Source: Dyadobacter psychrophilus
GTDB taxonomy: Bacteria; Bacteroidota; Bacteroidia; Cytophagales; Spirosomataceae
Length of the DNA: 64,000 nt
NCBI RefSeq assembly: GCF_900167945.1
Contig: NZ_FUZA01000001.1
Location: 310,001-374,000 of the forward strand
Reading direction: 5' to 3'
The notes beneath the pieces are model-generated. The model was not told where the DNA came from and searched no databases. It saw only the letters and a program-made list of their open reading frames with translations. The first letter of the stretch is position 1, and each line of letters opens with the position of its first letter. The position numbers and the translations under genes are program-made. Shown here one piece after another: positions 26,033 through 34,992 of this stretch.

Positions 26033-26332
26033 ATGGAAGATAAAGAAGAAATATGGGAGTTAAGATTGTATGTGGCCGGCAAAACCGCGAAGTCGGTTAC
26101 AGCGCTCACAAATCTTAAAAGATATTGTGAAGAACATTTAAAAGACAAATACGTCATCGAAGTAATTGATCTCCTTTTACAGCCCCAGTTGGCAGAGGGC
26201 GATCAGATTCTTGCGATCCCCACACTTGTAAAGAAAGTGCCGGAACCAATCCGTAAGATTATTGGTGACCTTTCCAACGAAGAAAAAGTATTGGTTGGAT
26301 TAAACATACGCCCTGCAAAAAGAACAGAATGA
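26033..26332 (+). CDS. kaiB: KaiB-family protein, first copy
   Basis: 99 residues. [20 protein letters not shown] and [20 protein letters not shown], with [21 protein letters not shown] and KVLVGL, follow cyanobacterial KaiB nearly end to end. That includes the P-L-A-E turn and the IGDLS-KVL-GL C-terminal segment. KaiB binds the CI ring of KaiC after a fold switch and drives the dephosphorylation phase. The start lies 23 bp after kaiC. The stop overlaps the next start as ATGA, so the two KaiB proteins are made from one message by coupled translation. Confidence 0.93.
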   Translation: MEDKEEIWELRLYVAGKTAKSVTALTNLKRYCEEHLKDKYVIEVIDLLLQPQLAEGDQILAIPTLVKKVPEPIRKIIGDLSNEEKVLVGLNIRPAKRTE

Positions 26333-26652
26333 ACGGAAACACAGATACTGAGCCGATTGACCTAACTGACGATAACGATCACTACGTGCTTCGGCTGTTT
26401 GTAACAGGCGCATCCCTTAATTCAAGACGAGCGGTTGTCAACATAAAAGAAATCTGTGAAACCTATATGAAGGATAAATATTCATTGGAGATCATTGACG
26501 TTTACCAACAAAAAACTATTGCTGAAAAAGAACAGATCATTGCTTTACCCCTACTAATCAAAAGTGCACCGCTTCCGGCCAGAAGATTAATCGGCGATAT
26601 GTCCGACACAAAAAAAGTACTAAAAGGTCTGGGAATTTCGATTGGAACATGA
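26329..26652 (+). CDS. kaiB: KaiB-family protein, second divergent copy
   Basis: 107 residues: an acidic N-terminal extension of about 17 residues, then [20 protein letters not shown] and [20 protein letters not shown], with [20 protein letters not shown] and KKVLKGLGI. The KaiB frame is intact but clearly divergent from the first copy: VTG for VAG, no P-Q-LAE motif, and LPLLIK for IPTLVK. It may bind a different partner, for example the downstream kinase, in the way SasA uses a KaiB-like domain (inference). It overlaps the first kaiB and the kinase gene by ATGA at each end. Confidence 0.9.
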   Translation: MNGNTDTEPIDLTDDNDHYVLRLFVTGASLNSRRAVVNIKEICETYMKDKYSLEIIDVYQQKTIAEKEQIIALPLLIKSAPLPARRLIGDMSDTKKVLKGLGISIGT

Positions 26653-27938
26653 ATAAGCAGAAGACATACGAGGAGCTATTACAGGAAAACGACGAGTTGC
26701 ACCAACAACTGGAAGAAGCGACGGATACGATCCATGCAATCCGGTCGGGTCAGGTGGATGCGCTCGTTGTGAAAAATCCGGATGGCGGGCACCAGTTGTT
26801 TACACTCAAAACGGCTGACCAGACTTATCGTGTGTTCATCGAAAAAATGAATGAAGGAGCTGTAACGCTCAATCATGAGGGCCTGATACTTTATTGCAAT
26901 TCGATGTTCGCCTCCATGATCAATATGCCATTGTCAAGGGTCCTGGGCTTACATTTCAGTGATTTTATTGCCGAGGGTTTTCACGCCATATATCGGGATC
27001 TGTTCGATAACGGCTGGAAAGAAGATAGTAAAACAGAACTTTGCATTGCCAGAGGCGGAGAACTGGTTCCCTGCCAGCTTTCGGTAACCATGCTTCAATT
27101 GGACGAAGGCCCTGCGCTAAGTATTATTCTCACAGATCTTTCATTCCAAAAAGAAATTCAACAACTGCTCAAACTCAACAATTTACGCCTCGCTGAGATT
27201 AATACAGAGCTGGAAATGAGTAATCACGATTTGCAGCAGTTCGCATCCATCGCCTCGCACGACCTTCAGGAGCCTTTGCGTAAAATATTGATTTTCTCTA
27301 CCATGCTCAGGAACAAACTGATCCATGAGCTTTCGGATGAGAATGTCATGTACCTGGATAAAATTATCGGGTCTTCGCAAAGAATGCGAAACATGATCAT
27401 GGATATCCTGAGCTATTCAAGGCTTTCGACCAATCTCAACAATTTCGCTGTCACCAGCCTAAACGATGTTATTGACGAAGTGCTTGAAGATTACGAGATC
27501 TTGATCTTAGAAAAAAAGGCCGAGATTATTGTGGATAAATTACCTGATGTTGAAGTCAACCGGGGACAAATAAAACAGGTTTTCCAAAATCTGATCAGCA
27601 ATTCCATCAAATTCTCAAAACCGGGACTAGCCCCTGTTATCCGCATTTCCGGAGGCTTACATGAAGATTCAGAAGCATCTCTCAAAGATTCTACCGAAGC
27701 AACAAACTGTTTTATCACGGTTTCTGACAACGGAATCGGTTTTGATGAATTATACTATGAAAAGATTTTCTCGCTGTTCGAAAGACTGAACACAAAAGAC
27801 AAATATGAGGGATCAGGCATAGGACTGGCCATTACCAAAAAAATCATCGATAAGCACAATGGCAGCATTTCCGTCACAAGCAAAGAAGGCGAAGGCGCCG
27901 TTTTTGAGCTAACCTTGCCCGTTACGCAGCGCGGTTAG
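26649..27938 (+). CDS. PAS-domain histidine kinase of the kai operon
   Basis: 429 residues, soluble. The N-terminus (TYEELLQENDELHQQLEEAT) is a coiled coil running into AIRSGQVDALVV, a motif common in front of PAS domains. A PAS domain spans about residues 60-170 (EKMNEGAVTLNHEGLILYCN). The HisKA domain has His204 in FASIASHDLQEPLRKI, the phytochrome-type form, and the HATPase domain has NLISNSIKFSKPG, VSDNGIGF and GSGIGLAITKKI. It is translationally coupled to the second kaiB, so it is the natural output or input kinase of the Kai module. The single-domain regulator at 23753 is a likely partner. It has no KaiB-like sensor domain, unlike cyanobacterial SasA. Confidence 0.92.
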   Translation: MNKQKTYEELLQENDELHQQLEEATDTIHAIRSGQVDALVVKNPDGGHQLFTLKTADQTYRVFIEKMNEGAVTLNHEGLILYCNSMFASMINMPLSRVLGLHFSDFIAEGFHAIYRDLFDNGWKEDSKTELCIARGGELVPCQLSVTMLQLDEGPALSIILTDLSFQKEIQQLLKLNNLRLAEINTELEMSNHDLQQFASIASHDLQEPLRKILIFSTMLRNKLIHELSDENVMYLDKIIGSSQRMRNMIMDILSYSRLSTNLNNFAVTSLNDVIDEVLEDYEILILEKKAEIIVDKLPDVEVNRGQIKQVFQNLISNSIKFSKPGLAPVIRISGGLHEDSEASLKDSTEATNCFITVSDNGIGFDELYYEKIFSLFERLNTKDKYEGSGIGLAITKKIIDKHNGSISVTSKEGEGAVFELTLPVTQRG

Positions 27939-27954
27939 GATTTACCGTAAGCAG

Positions 27955-29625
27955 CTATAATTTTCGCTCAATCCAAACAGCGAGAAAACAGCCCATTAAC
28001 AGCGCGAACCACATCCAATCTGAAAGTTCCCTTCTAGTTCCTTTTCCGTTCTGATATGAAACTATCGGTCCGCTTTCCGATTGTTGTTGAAGAGTATGAT
28101 AAGATTTCACAAAATCCGTTAGCCCAGCCGTATTGTGGAGATCGCTCGCAACCGCCTCGTTTTCCACGTACATTTCAATTTTCAGCGAGTCATTGGAGCG
28201 GACCCAGCCAGATTCCGTGGGTTTGAAACGGGCTTTTGCCGACTTCGTATTTAATGATGAAACATTTGTAAAAAGTGTATCTGAACCGATTTTGACGAAC
28301 TTAGGTGTGGTTGAAAAACCATTCAAAGCAATTTCTGCATTAACGCCCGTAAAAAGTGGCGCTTTGACTTCGACATTATTTCCAACCGCTGGCAGAACAG
28401 GCGAAAAAACCTCGTCCCATACTTTTTGATAACTTACGCTATCCCCTGATAATTGAAGTGGAAACGTTTCGTTGAGCAAACTCACACCAACCTTCCCCCG
28501 AGTTTTTTCAACCGCGACGGGCAATGCGTGGGAAATAAGATATCGATTGCTTTGTACAAATCGGAAAGGCAATGCGGTGAGTCCGGGCTTTATAGAAACC
28601 GTTTCCTTCGCTGTGATCCTGCTTACATGCAACCGGGTCCCCAAAGCGACATTAATTGCCTTTATCTCCGCGACAGGATCCGTAAGATTGACAAAAAGAA
28701 TACTTTTCCCATTTGCTAATCCCTTCCTAACCAGACTGTTGCCAGCACTGCCGGCGTCCGTTATGATTACATCCGGTTCTTTCGCCTTGTTGATCGTTTG
28801 CTGGCTCCTGATGTCTTTCGATAATGTGGTTGCATAAATCACAGAGTGCCCGGATTTTCCCAGCCAATTTGCCAGCGCACGGCTTTCAAAGTCCGGACTG
28901 TCAAGAATAAATTGGAAAGTCAGCTTCTCCGATGGTCTTGCAAAAAAACGAAGAGTGTCCTTCACATTTTCGCCCATAGCAAGTTCCACCGCCATCCTAC
29001 CCTGTGCAAAAACGGGAAATTGAACTTTGAATTGATTAAAGCCCGTTTCTAGAACAGTGCTATCAAGAGTTTCATTTCCGTAGCGGATTCTCAAAACCTG
29101 CCTTCTGGAAGAATTCACACTGCCTCGCACAACTTGCAATTCGCCCTTTCGCAAAACCCCTCTCCAATGCAAACTTTGCAACTGATCTTCCGCGAAGTAT
29201 GGAATCCATTGAAGCTGGTTGGGCAATGTTTTCGCGCGCATGATAGCCTGGAACATTTCCGGCTGAAAATCCTGCCCTACCAGAATCAATGTGTCGAAGC
29301 CTGCATTTTTGAAATCACCGACAACCGCATTTTTCGAACCGGTAATGCTATCTCTCAATGCATTAGCCCTCGCAGCAGGGACATCTTTTCCAACAAAAAG
29401 ACCAGTAACAGAATCGGCATCCCGGAGCAAATACGGCTGAATGATAAATGCGATTACTGCCAGCCATAGCAGCACATTTAAGCAAAGCCTGATCCAATGT
29501 CTCGACGAAAAAACATTATCATTATTTCTAAACAAGACCAGCCACAGCTGCAATGGAAGCAACGCAATGGCAAGAGTCAAAATGAGGAGGTTTATGGGCT
29601 CTGACCAGTTAAAGTCGAATTGCAT
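27955..29625 (-). CDS. Membrane protein at the end of the MoxR/Bat cluster, function unknown
   Basis: 556 residues. Two hydrophobic helices near the N-terminus (PINLLILTLAIALLPLQLWL; LCLNVLLWLAVIAFIIQPYL) and one at the C-terminus (WMWFALLMGCFLAVWIERKL) leave a periplasmic domain of about 450 residues. That domain is mostly beta-strand-like in its second half. This layout resembles BatA-neighbour proteins that lack a VWA domain. The reading frame is the last in a minus-strand gene run (DUF4159-MoxR-DUF58-BatA-DUF4175-this gene). It probably belongs to the same envelope complex. No catalytic motif is recognised. Confidence 0.65.
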   Translation of the reverse strand: MQFDFNWSEPINLLILTLAIALLPLQLWLVLFRNNDNVFSSRHWIRLCLNVLLWLAVIAFIIQPYLLRDADSVTGLFVGKDVPAARANALRDSITGSKNAVVGDFKNAGFDTLILVGQDFQPEMFQAIMRAKTLPNQLQWIPYFAEDQLQSLHWRGVLRKGELQVVRGSVNSSRRQVLRIRYGNETLDSTVLETGFNQFKVQFPVFAQGRMAVELAMGENVKDTLRFFARPSEKLTFQFILDSPDFESRALANWLGKSGHSVIYATTLSKDIRSQQTINKAKEPDVIITDAGSAGNSLVRKGLANGKSILFVNLTDPVAEIKAINVALGTRLHVSRITAKETVSIKPGLTALPFRFVQSNRYLISHALPVAVEKTRGKVGVSLLNETFPLQLSGDSVSYQKVWDEVFSPVLPAVGNNVEVKAPLFTGVNAEIALNGFSTTPKFVKIGSDTLFTNVSSLNTKSAKARFKPTESGWVRSNDSLKIEMYVENEAVASDLHNTAGLTDFVKSYHTLQQQSESGPIVSYQNGKGTRRELSDWMWFALLMGCFLAVWIERKL

Positions 29626-29661
29626 CTTGCGTATTTTTAAACGGGCAGGCCGTTTTTATGG

Positions 29662-31917
29662 TTATTGTAACTTTTTCCAAAATGCCGCTTCCAGCTTTTT
29701 GTCGCTGGAATAACCGCGCCTGCTTTGTTCCGAACGATTCGCATATTGGAATAAATCCTTTTTCAAATGCTGTCTTTCTTTCAATGACAATGCTTTTCCA
29801 CTAACCAGTTTCTGCAACGACCCTATCATTTCCCAGTTTTGCAATCCGCCATTGAATGGTCCGCTGTTAATGAGCCGGTCGGATAATGTTCCACCGGCCA
29901 GGCGCAATCTGGATTGTTGTTCATTATCAAGTTTTTGGTAGCCCAAAAAGCCTGAAACTTCGGCGGCAAGCTGAGCAATTGTCTTCTCCCTGTAAAACTT
30001 TTCAGCATTGAGGTCATTGCTAATGTCCTTAAATTCACCAGATAACCGCTTCTCCTGTTCCTTGATCGGTGGCGGATCGTAACCGCTTTTCTTCACATAA
30101 GTCCGCGCCTTATGCTGGGCAGATTTAAGGAATTCTAACGCCTTATGCTCAAAAGGAAGTGCCTTTTCCGGCTCATATAAGCGCAAATGCAACTCTGACT
30201 GCCACATTTGCTCCAATGCCATTTTCAGCAAACTTCGTGTCGATTGCTCATAAAAGGTGTTCGTTTCCGCATCATCGTGCGCATGTACATATTGCTCCAT
30301 TAATGCCGCCAACTGATCTTTTTCGCCCGCTTCCCCCTGCCCTTTTCCGTGGTCGTGCCCGTCATGATCATCCTTATGTGCAGGCCCTTCGGCCGAGCGC
30401 GGCGCGGCCGCGCCACGTTCGGCCACGCCACGTTCGGAAGCTTCGCCTTCACCATCGGACTTGTGCGTGAAAGCGTCCAGCATATTTTCACCGGATGGAA
30501 TCGCCGCTTCCGGTGCCCCGCCGCCCCCAATGCTTGTTTCAAATTCCTCTCCCAAATATTGCCCGTAACGCAGCCTCAGCACCTTTTGGTCAAAACCAAT
30601 CTCGTTTGAGACCGAAGCAAATTCCTTTTGCGGCAACTTTTTACGCCTTGCAATGAGCTTCTCCGTGTCAATGATAATCTGCCGCTGACTTCTGAAATAT
30701 TCCGGCATAATGTTCACCGCCATCGTCGCCAACTCCGCCTCCTCAACATTCGAGGTGTCCTTATATACAAGAAAGTAAGTGTCTGATTTACTGAAATTTG
30801 CTTGCGGTGATTTGTTGTCGACTGCTGCCCAGTAATAATATAATTCGTCGCCGGGCGTAAAATTCAGATCGTTAAGATTGATCTCTTTTTGTAAGTTGGC
30901 TTCTTTGAAATCTGTTGGCGCTAGTGGAAATTTCACTTCCCGAAACTTGACATTCTCCCCGGATCCTCTTGCCAGTGTTGCTACGATAAATGCCTGCCTG
31001 ACAAGAAAGTCATCCGCGATTTTGGCAGAGATCTTAATCGTTTTAGCATCTTTTAAGAAGTGATATTTATACAAATCCTTTGACGCTGGTTGAATTTTCG
31101 GCGCCAGATCGGGTAATGCTTCCAACCTGTAAAAATCGGATTGGTAAACCAGTGAATCCTTCCAATAACCCTTCATCGCATACAACCCCGATCCCGTAAT
31201 CCTGTCCGAATGAATAAATAACCCGTTCTGTTTTCGAAATGGAATTTCCTCGCCACGGTTATTGGTAAGCCGAAGCACCAGATTTTCTGAGTGATTAAAC
31301 TTAACCTTCCAGGTTAATGCAGAACCTGCTATTGTGCTAACATTCAAATCCTTGGATTCCCGCATTGGCAACTTGGTATAAGCTGGCGGGGTGATGTGGA
31401 TGCGTGCAGACTCAAATTCAGGAGCGAGCAACATATTTGCTTTCTGAGATCTTGCCTCCTCTGTTCGAACGCTATCCGGCGATTTTTTATCAAAAGAAAT
31501 TGCTGGATAAATGAAATGGAATGTCAGCGCCACCAAAAATATGCCCAGGTAAGCTGTCAGGCCACTATAAAGTTTGGCAAAAGGAAAATTGTAATCACGA
31601 CTTGTAATGCGCTCCAATTGCAATTGTTCTGCAATGTTCAAGTCAGGCTTTTCCAAAAGGTGCAAACTGTATTCCGTTTCGCCCACGTGATTATGAATCA
31701 GCGAAATCGCCTTTTCTCTCCTGTTCTTGTAAATTTCGGTAAGCAAAATGCCCGTGCATAACCCCGCAAATGCTGCAAAAATGCTGGCAACGTGATAAGG
31801 CCCGGCAAATGTCGAAGTGAAAAGATAGGCCGCACTGGCAAGCAGCAAGCAACGCAATAAAGCGCTCGCGTAAAGCTGGCTGGTTACCGAACCGATCATT
31901 TTTCTTAATTCATGCAT
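29662..31917 (-). CDS. DUF4175-like membrane protein with long coiled-coil C-terminus
   Basis: 751 residues. Two or three transmembrane segments occur in the first 150 residues (LLRCLLLASAAYLFTSTF; IFAAFAGLCTGILLTEIY; YLGIFLVALTFHFIY). A beta-rich periplasmic region follows with IHITPPAYTKLP and a DFKEANLQKEINLNDLNFTP segment. A charged, Gly/Ala/His-rich linker lies around residues 460-520 (HKDDHDGHDHGKGQG). A helical region ends the protein. This matches the DUF4175-type proteins found in MoxR clusters of Bacteroidota. The start overlaps the upstream batA stop by 8 bp, indicating coupled translation. Confidence 0.7.
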   Translation of the reverse strand: MHELRKMIGSVTSQLYASALLRCLLLASAAYLFTSTFAGPYHVASIFAAFAGLCTGILLTEIYKNRREKAISLIHNHVGETEYSLHLLEKPDLNIAEQLQLERITSRDYNFPFAKLYSGLTAYLGIFLVALTFHFIYPAISFDKKSPDSVRTEEARSQKANMLLAPEFESARIHITPPAYTKLPMRESKDLNVSTIAGSALTWKVKFNHSENLVLRLTNNRGEEIPFRKQNGLFIHSDRITGSGLYAMKGYWKDSLVYQSDFYRLEALPDLAPKIQPASKDLYKYHFLKDAKTIKISAKIADDFLVRQAFIVATLARGSGENVKFREVKFPLAPTDFKEANLQKEINLNDLNFTPGDELYYYWAAVDNKSPQANFSKSDTYFLVYKDTSNVEEAELATMAVNIMPEYFRSQRQIIIDTEKLIARRKKLPQKEFASVSNEIGFDQKVLRLRYGQYLGEEFETSIGGGGAPEAAIPSGENMLDAFTHKSDGEGEASERGVAERGAAAPRSAEGPAHKDDHDGHDHGKGQGEAGEKDQLAALMEQYVHAHDDAETNTFYEQSTRSLLKMALEQMWQSELHLRLYEPEKALPFEHKALEFLKSAQHKARTYVKKSGYDPPPIKEQEKRLSGEFKDISNDLNAEKFYREKTIAQLAAEVSGFLGYQKLDNEQQSRLRLAGGTLSDRLINSGPFNGGLQNWEMIGSLQKLVSGKALSLKERQHLKKDLFQYANRSEQSRRGYSSDKKLEAAFWKKLQ

Positions 31918-33037
31918 GAATTCGCACCGTCTTTTGATTGAGTGAAATCCAACGTTCCAGCATTAATGTTAATACAAAAAGCAGCAGTAACCATTTTTGC
32001 AAACTATTTGCCGACTGTCCTTTTTCCGGCTTAACACGCTCAAATCCTGCATATAACTGCTTCTGGCTTAACGCATTTCTATTTTTATCCAGATCATAAT
32101 GTTTTATCAACAATTCTCCCAGCCACTCAGGCAATTGACCGTTCTGCACAATAGGAGAAGTTGCCAACCGCAACGAATCGTCAATCTGGACGACATTTGC
32201 AGATACATTGTCAGCATTATTTCCCACGGGCACAACATATAATGTTTGCGCATTTCGGTTCATTATGGGCTTGTCTGTGAAGATCCAGTCATATTGAGTT
32301 TGTGAGGCGGTTTTCAAATCAATATCAAACGGTATTTCAAAAACCTCCGCCAATGCCTCCACACCAGCCTGCACAGTTTCCGCTTCATCCGGATTGCGAT
32401 AATCGATCAGGACGCTTATGTTGTCTTTACCAAGTTTCGCAGCCAATCCAATCAACGGATTCTCCGATTTCCGCGCTGAATCTTTAATAGCATGCAATTT
32501 GTAGGTTCCGGGAATGAAAATTTTGGGTAAATAGCTTACTATCTGATTGTTATTAAGGTATAAATTCAAATGCGTTTCGTCATTTGCAATGTGATTAATG
32601 CTCTGCTGTAACAAAGCCAAACCGCTTTTTTCTTCCGGGATCAATCCAGTGTCTGTCACAAGCTTTAAATCAGCACCAAGCCAGACCAGTTTTTCTTTCT
32701 TTTTCAGCGCAGTTTCAAGCTCAAACCGGAAGTTGCTGACAACTTTTGAATCAGCCTGCACCAAATGAACTTCCTCTTTTTTATTGTCTTTGCCAAACCA
32801 GCTTAAAATCGGCTGGCTCAGTAACATAGTAAGCAGTATAACGAGCAAGCAGCGGATCAAAAGCAGAGGAATTTCGTCCAGCCTTATGCCCCGGTGCTGC
32901 AGCGAAGTTTTATCAATAAGCCATTGTGAAGCCGCCCAGGCAATTTGTTTGCCCTTTTTTTGATACCAAAAATGAATGATCACCGGCAAGGCCACCGCCA
33001 ATATTCCCCACAGCATATATGGATTCAAAAACTCCAT
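31910..33037 (-). CDS. BatA-domain (aerotolerance regulator N-terminal) membrane protein
   Basis: 375 residues. The N-terminus MEFLNPYMLWGILAVALPVI continues to IHFWYQKKGKQIAWAASQWL. Together with the second helix IPLLLIRCLLVILLTMLLSQ this is the BatA domain. A periplasmic or cytosolic central part follows, with no VWA MIDAS motif seen, and a last helix (LLLLFVLTLMLERWISL) ends it. Such proteins form part of the MoxR/Bat membrane complex, whose biochemical role is poorly defined. It starts directly after the DUF58 gene (stop 33038, start 33037) and overlaps the DUF4175 gene. Confidence 0.85.
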   Translation of the reverse strand: MEFLNPYMLWGILAVALPVIIHFWYQKKGKQIAWAASQWLIDKTSLQHRGIRLDEIPLLLIRCLLVILLTMLLSQPILSWFGKDNKKEEVHLVQADSKVVSNFRFELETALKKKEKLVWLGADLKLVTDTGLIPEEKSGLALLQQSINHIANDETHLNLYLNNNQIVSYLPKIFIPGTYKLHAIKDSARKSENPLIGLAAKLGKDNISVLIDYRNPDEAETVQAGVEALAEVFEIPFDIDLKTASQTQYDWIFTDKPIMNRNAQTLYVVPVGNNADNVSANVVQIDDSLRLATSPIVQNGQLPEWLGELLIKHYDLDKNRNALSQKQLYAGFERVKPEKGQSANSLQKWLLLLFVLTLMLERWISLNQKTVRIHA

Positions 33038-33946
33038 TTACCCTTTCCGTTTTGTTAAAAAAGCCTTCAAAACCATTCCGATCGGATCGCTCATGCGTGC
33101 ACGGACAAGGCTCACATGCGGAATTTGCAACGCCTCTTTCAATTGCTGCAAATACAAATCTGCCGATTCCCGAAACCTTTCCCGCACCGATCCGGCATCC
33201 AATTCCACTTCTCTGCCCGTTTCGAGGTCCTTAAACCGGTAAAAACCTTCGAGATTAAAATCCACTTCCTGATCCCCCAGGATCTGGAAGACAACGATTT
33301 CACGGTAAGGACTCGCCAGCGACCTGATCAGGTTCAGCCATTCGTCCTGCGCCTGCAAAAAGTCACTGACAAAGATCAGCTGCTCTTTTTTCTTAGATTG
33401 CAGCTCAGGAAATTTTATTTTCCCATCACTTTCAGCATTCCGTAGCCAGGGTCCGTCTGCAACCGTTTTCTCCAAACCCACCAGGATTTTCTGAAATGCC
33501 TGCTTGCCGGAAGACGCCGCGCCAGTTGCGGAAACGGTTTGTATAGCGCTGTCCCTCAATGTATACAAACTCATCTGATCATTCTGAATATAGCAAAGAT
33601 AACTCAGGGAGGCGAGCAGTATTTGGGCATATTGAAGCCTGCTGACACCATTTTCAGTGTAATTCATGGAACCGGAAAGGTCAAGGAGAAAGCGGACTTG
33701 CTTATCGCTTTCTGTTGATGATTCCCGGATCAAATGTTTGTCTGTCCTTGCAAAAAGCTTCCAATCAATGCGTTTCGGATCATCGCCCGGCTCATAATGT
33801 CGATACTGCTCAAATTCTACGCCTATCCCTGACCGCTTACTCACATGGATGCCCAGCATCAGTTCCTCACTCACCAGCTTCCCGGTCAGTTGCAAATTTT
33901 TTAGCTTGATCAGCTGGGAGGCTAGCAGGCCGGTGCTACCTTTCAT
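33038..33946 (-). CDS. DUF58-domain protein (VWA-like partner of MoxR)
   Basis: 302 residues, soluble. The DUF58 signature GIHVSKRSGIGVEFEQYRHY followed by EPGDDPKRIDWKLFARTDKH is complete. The downstream VRFLLDLSGSMNY carries a MIDAS-like D-x-S-x-S and begins a VWA-type fold. Proteins of this type almost always follow a moxR gene and are thought to be clients or adaptors of the MoxR ATPase. Spacing to moxR is 47 bp, in the same orientation, and to batA zero. Confidence 0.92.
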   Translation of the reverse strand: MKGSTGLLASQLIKLKNLQLTGKLVSEELMLGIHVSKRSGIGVEFEQYRHYEPGDDPKRIDWKLFARTDKHLIRESSTESDKQVRFLLDLSGSMNYTENGVSRLQYAQILLASLSYLCYIQNDQMSLYTLRDSAIQTVSATGAASSGKQAFQKILVGLEKTVADGPWLRNAESDGKIKFPELQSKKKEQLIFVSDFLQAQDEWLNLIRSLASPYREIVVFQILGDQEVDFNLEGFYRFKDLETGREVELDAGSVRERFRESADLYLQQLKEALQIPHVSLVRARMSDPIGMVLKAFLTKRKG

Positions 33947-33993
33947 AAAATTATATGTGAATTTGATGTTTCATGCCTCCGCGTTCAACGCTC

Positions 33994-34980
33994 CTAAACC
34001 TTCACCGTTTGCAGCAATTGCTCAATCACCTGATCCGTGTTAATGTTTTCGGCTTCGGCGCGGAAATTCATAGCGATTCTGTGGCGAAGCACGGGATAAG
34101 CCAATGTTTGAATGTCTTCCGGAATTACAGAAAAGCGCTCATTCAGGACTGCACGGGCTTTGGCACATAATACGAGCGCTTGCCCGGCGCGAGGCCCGGC
34201 CCCCCAATCGCACCATTCTTTGACAAATTCGGATGGGCTGCCCTCCGGTCTGGTCGCCCGAACGAGGCGATTGATCCATTGGATAAGGTCATCGCTGATG
34301 TGCACTTGGCGTGTCAATTTTTGCAAATCGACGATTTCGGAATCCGCCAAAACGCGCTCAATGTTGGCTTTGAACGATCCTGTTGTGCCTTTAAGAACGT
34401 CCAGTTCCTCTTGCTCATTGGGATAATTCAATTTGATATAAAGCAAAAAACGGTCGAGCTGAGCTTCTGGCAACGGATATGTCCCGGCTTGTTCTATTGG
34501 ATTTTGCGTGGCAATGATCAGGAATGGATTGGGCAGCTCGTAATTTGTCCCGCCATAAGTGACCGATTTCTCCTGCATGGCTTCCAGTAGAGCGGCCTGC
34601 GTTTTAGGAGGCGTCCGGTTAATTTCGTCAGCCAGAACAACATTGGCGAAAACCGGCCCGCGGTTGAATTTGAAAAACTTCTTGCCGGTTTCGTGGTCTT
34701 CTTCCAAAATCTCCGTTCCCACTATATCGCCCGGCATCAGGTCCGGCGTGAACTGGATCCGTTTGAAGCTCATATGCAGCGCTTCTGACATGGTTTTCAC
34801 CATTAATGTTTTCGCAAGGCCAGGCACGCCTTCCAGCAAACAATGTCCCGAAGCAAGCAGGGAAATCAGTATTTCATCAATGGCTTCCTGCTGCCCGACA
34901 ATCACTTTTGCAATTTCCTTTTTCAGCAGTGGCAGCTTGGCTACAAGCGTTTTATAATGGGTTAGGTTGTTTGTTTCCAA
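33994..34980 (-). CDS. moxR: MoxR-family AAA+ ATPase
   Basis: 328 residues. Walker A GVPGLAKT (Lys57), Walker B VVLADEINR and the sensor region LLIATQNPIEQAGTYPLPEA all fit MoxR, as does the QAALLEAMQEKSVTYGG segment. The C-terminal lid domain (SEFVKEWCDWGAGPRAGQAL) is complete. MoxR ATPases act as chaperones or metal-insertion factors with VWA proteins such as DUF58 and Bat proteins, which are encoded next to it. The start codon is TTG (34978-34980); no ATG is available nearby in this frame. Confidence 0.94.
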   Translation of the reverse strand: METNNLTHYKTLVAKLPLLKKEIAKVIVGQQEAIDEILISLLASGHCLLEGVPGLAKTLMVKTMSEALHMSFKRIQFTPDLMPGDIVGTEILEEDHETGKKFFKFNRGPVFANVVLADEINRTPPKTQAALLEAMQEKSVTYGGTNYELPNPFLIIATQNPIEQAGTYPLPEAQLDRFLLYIKLNYPNEQEELDVLKGTTGSFKANIERVLADSEIVDLQKLTRQVHISDDLIQWINRLVRATRPEGSPSEFVKEWCDWGAGPRAGQALVLCAKARAVLNERFSVIPEDIQTLAYPVLRHRIAMNFRAEAENINTDQVIEQLLQTVKV

Positions 34981-34992
34981 TAGAAAATTGAG

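Noticed and set aside
30159..30609. Open frames on the plus strand inside the DUF4175 gene
   Set aside because: They mirror the Gly/Ala/His-rich linker of the true gene; GC-rich codons leave antisense frames open.
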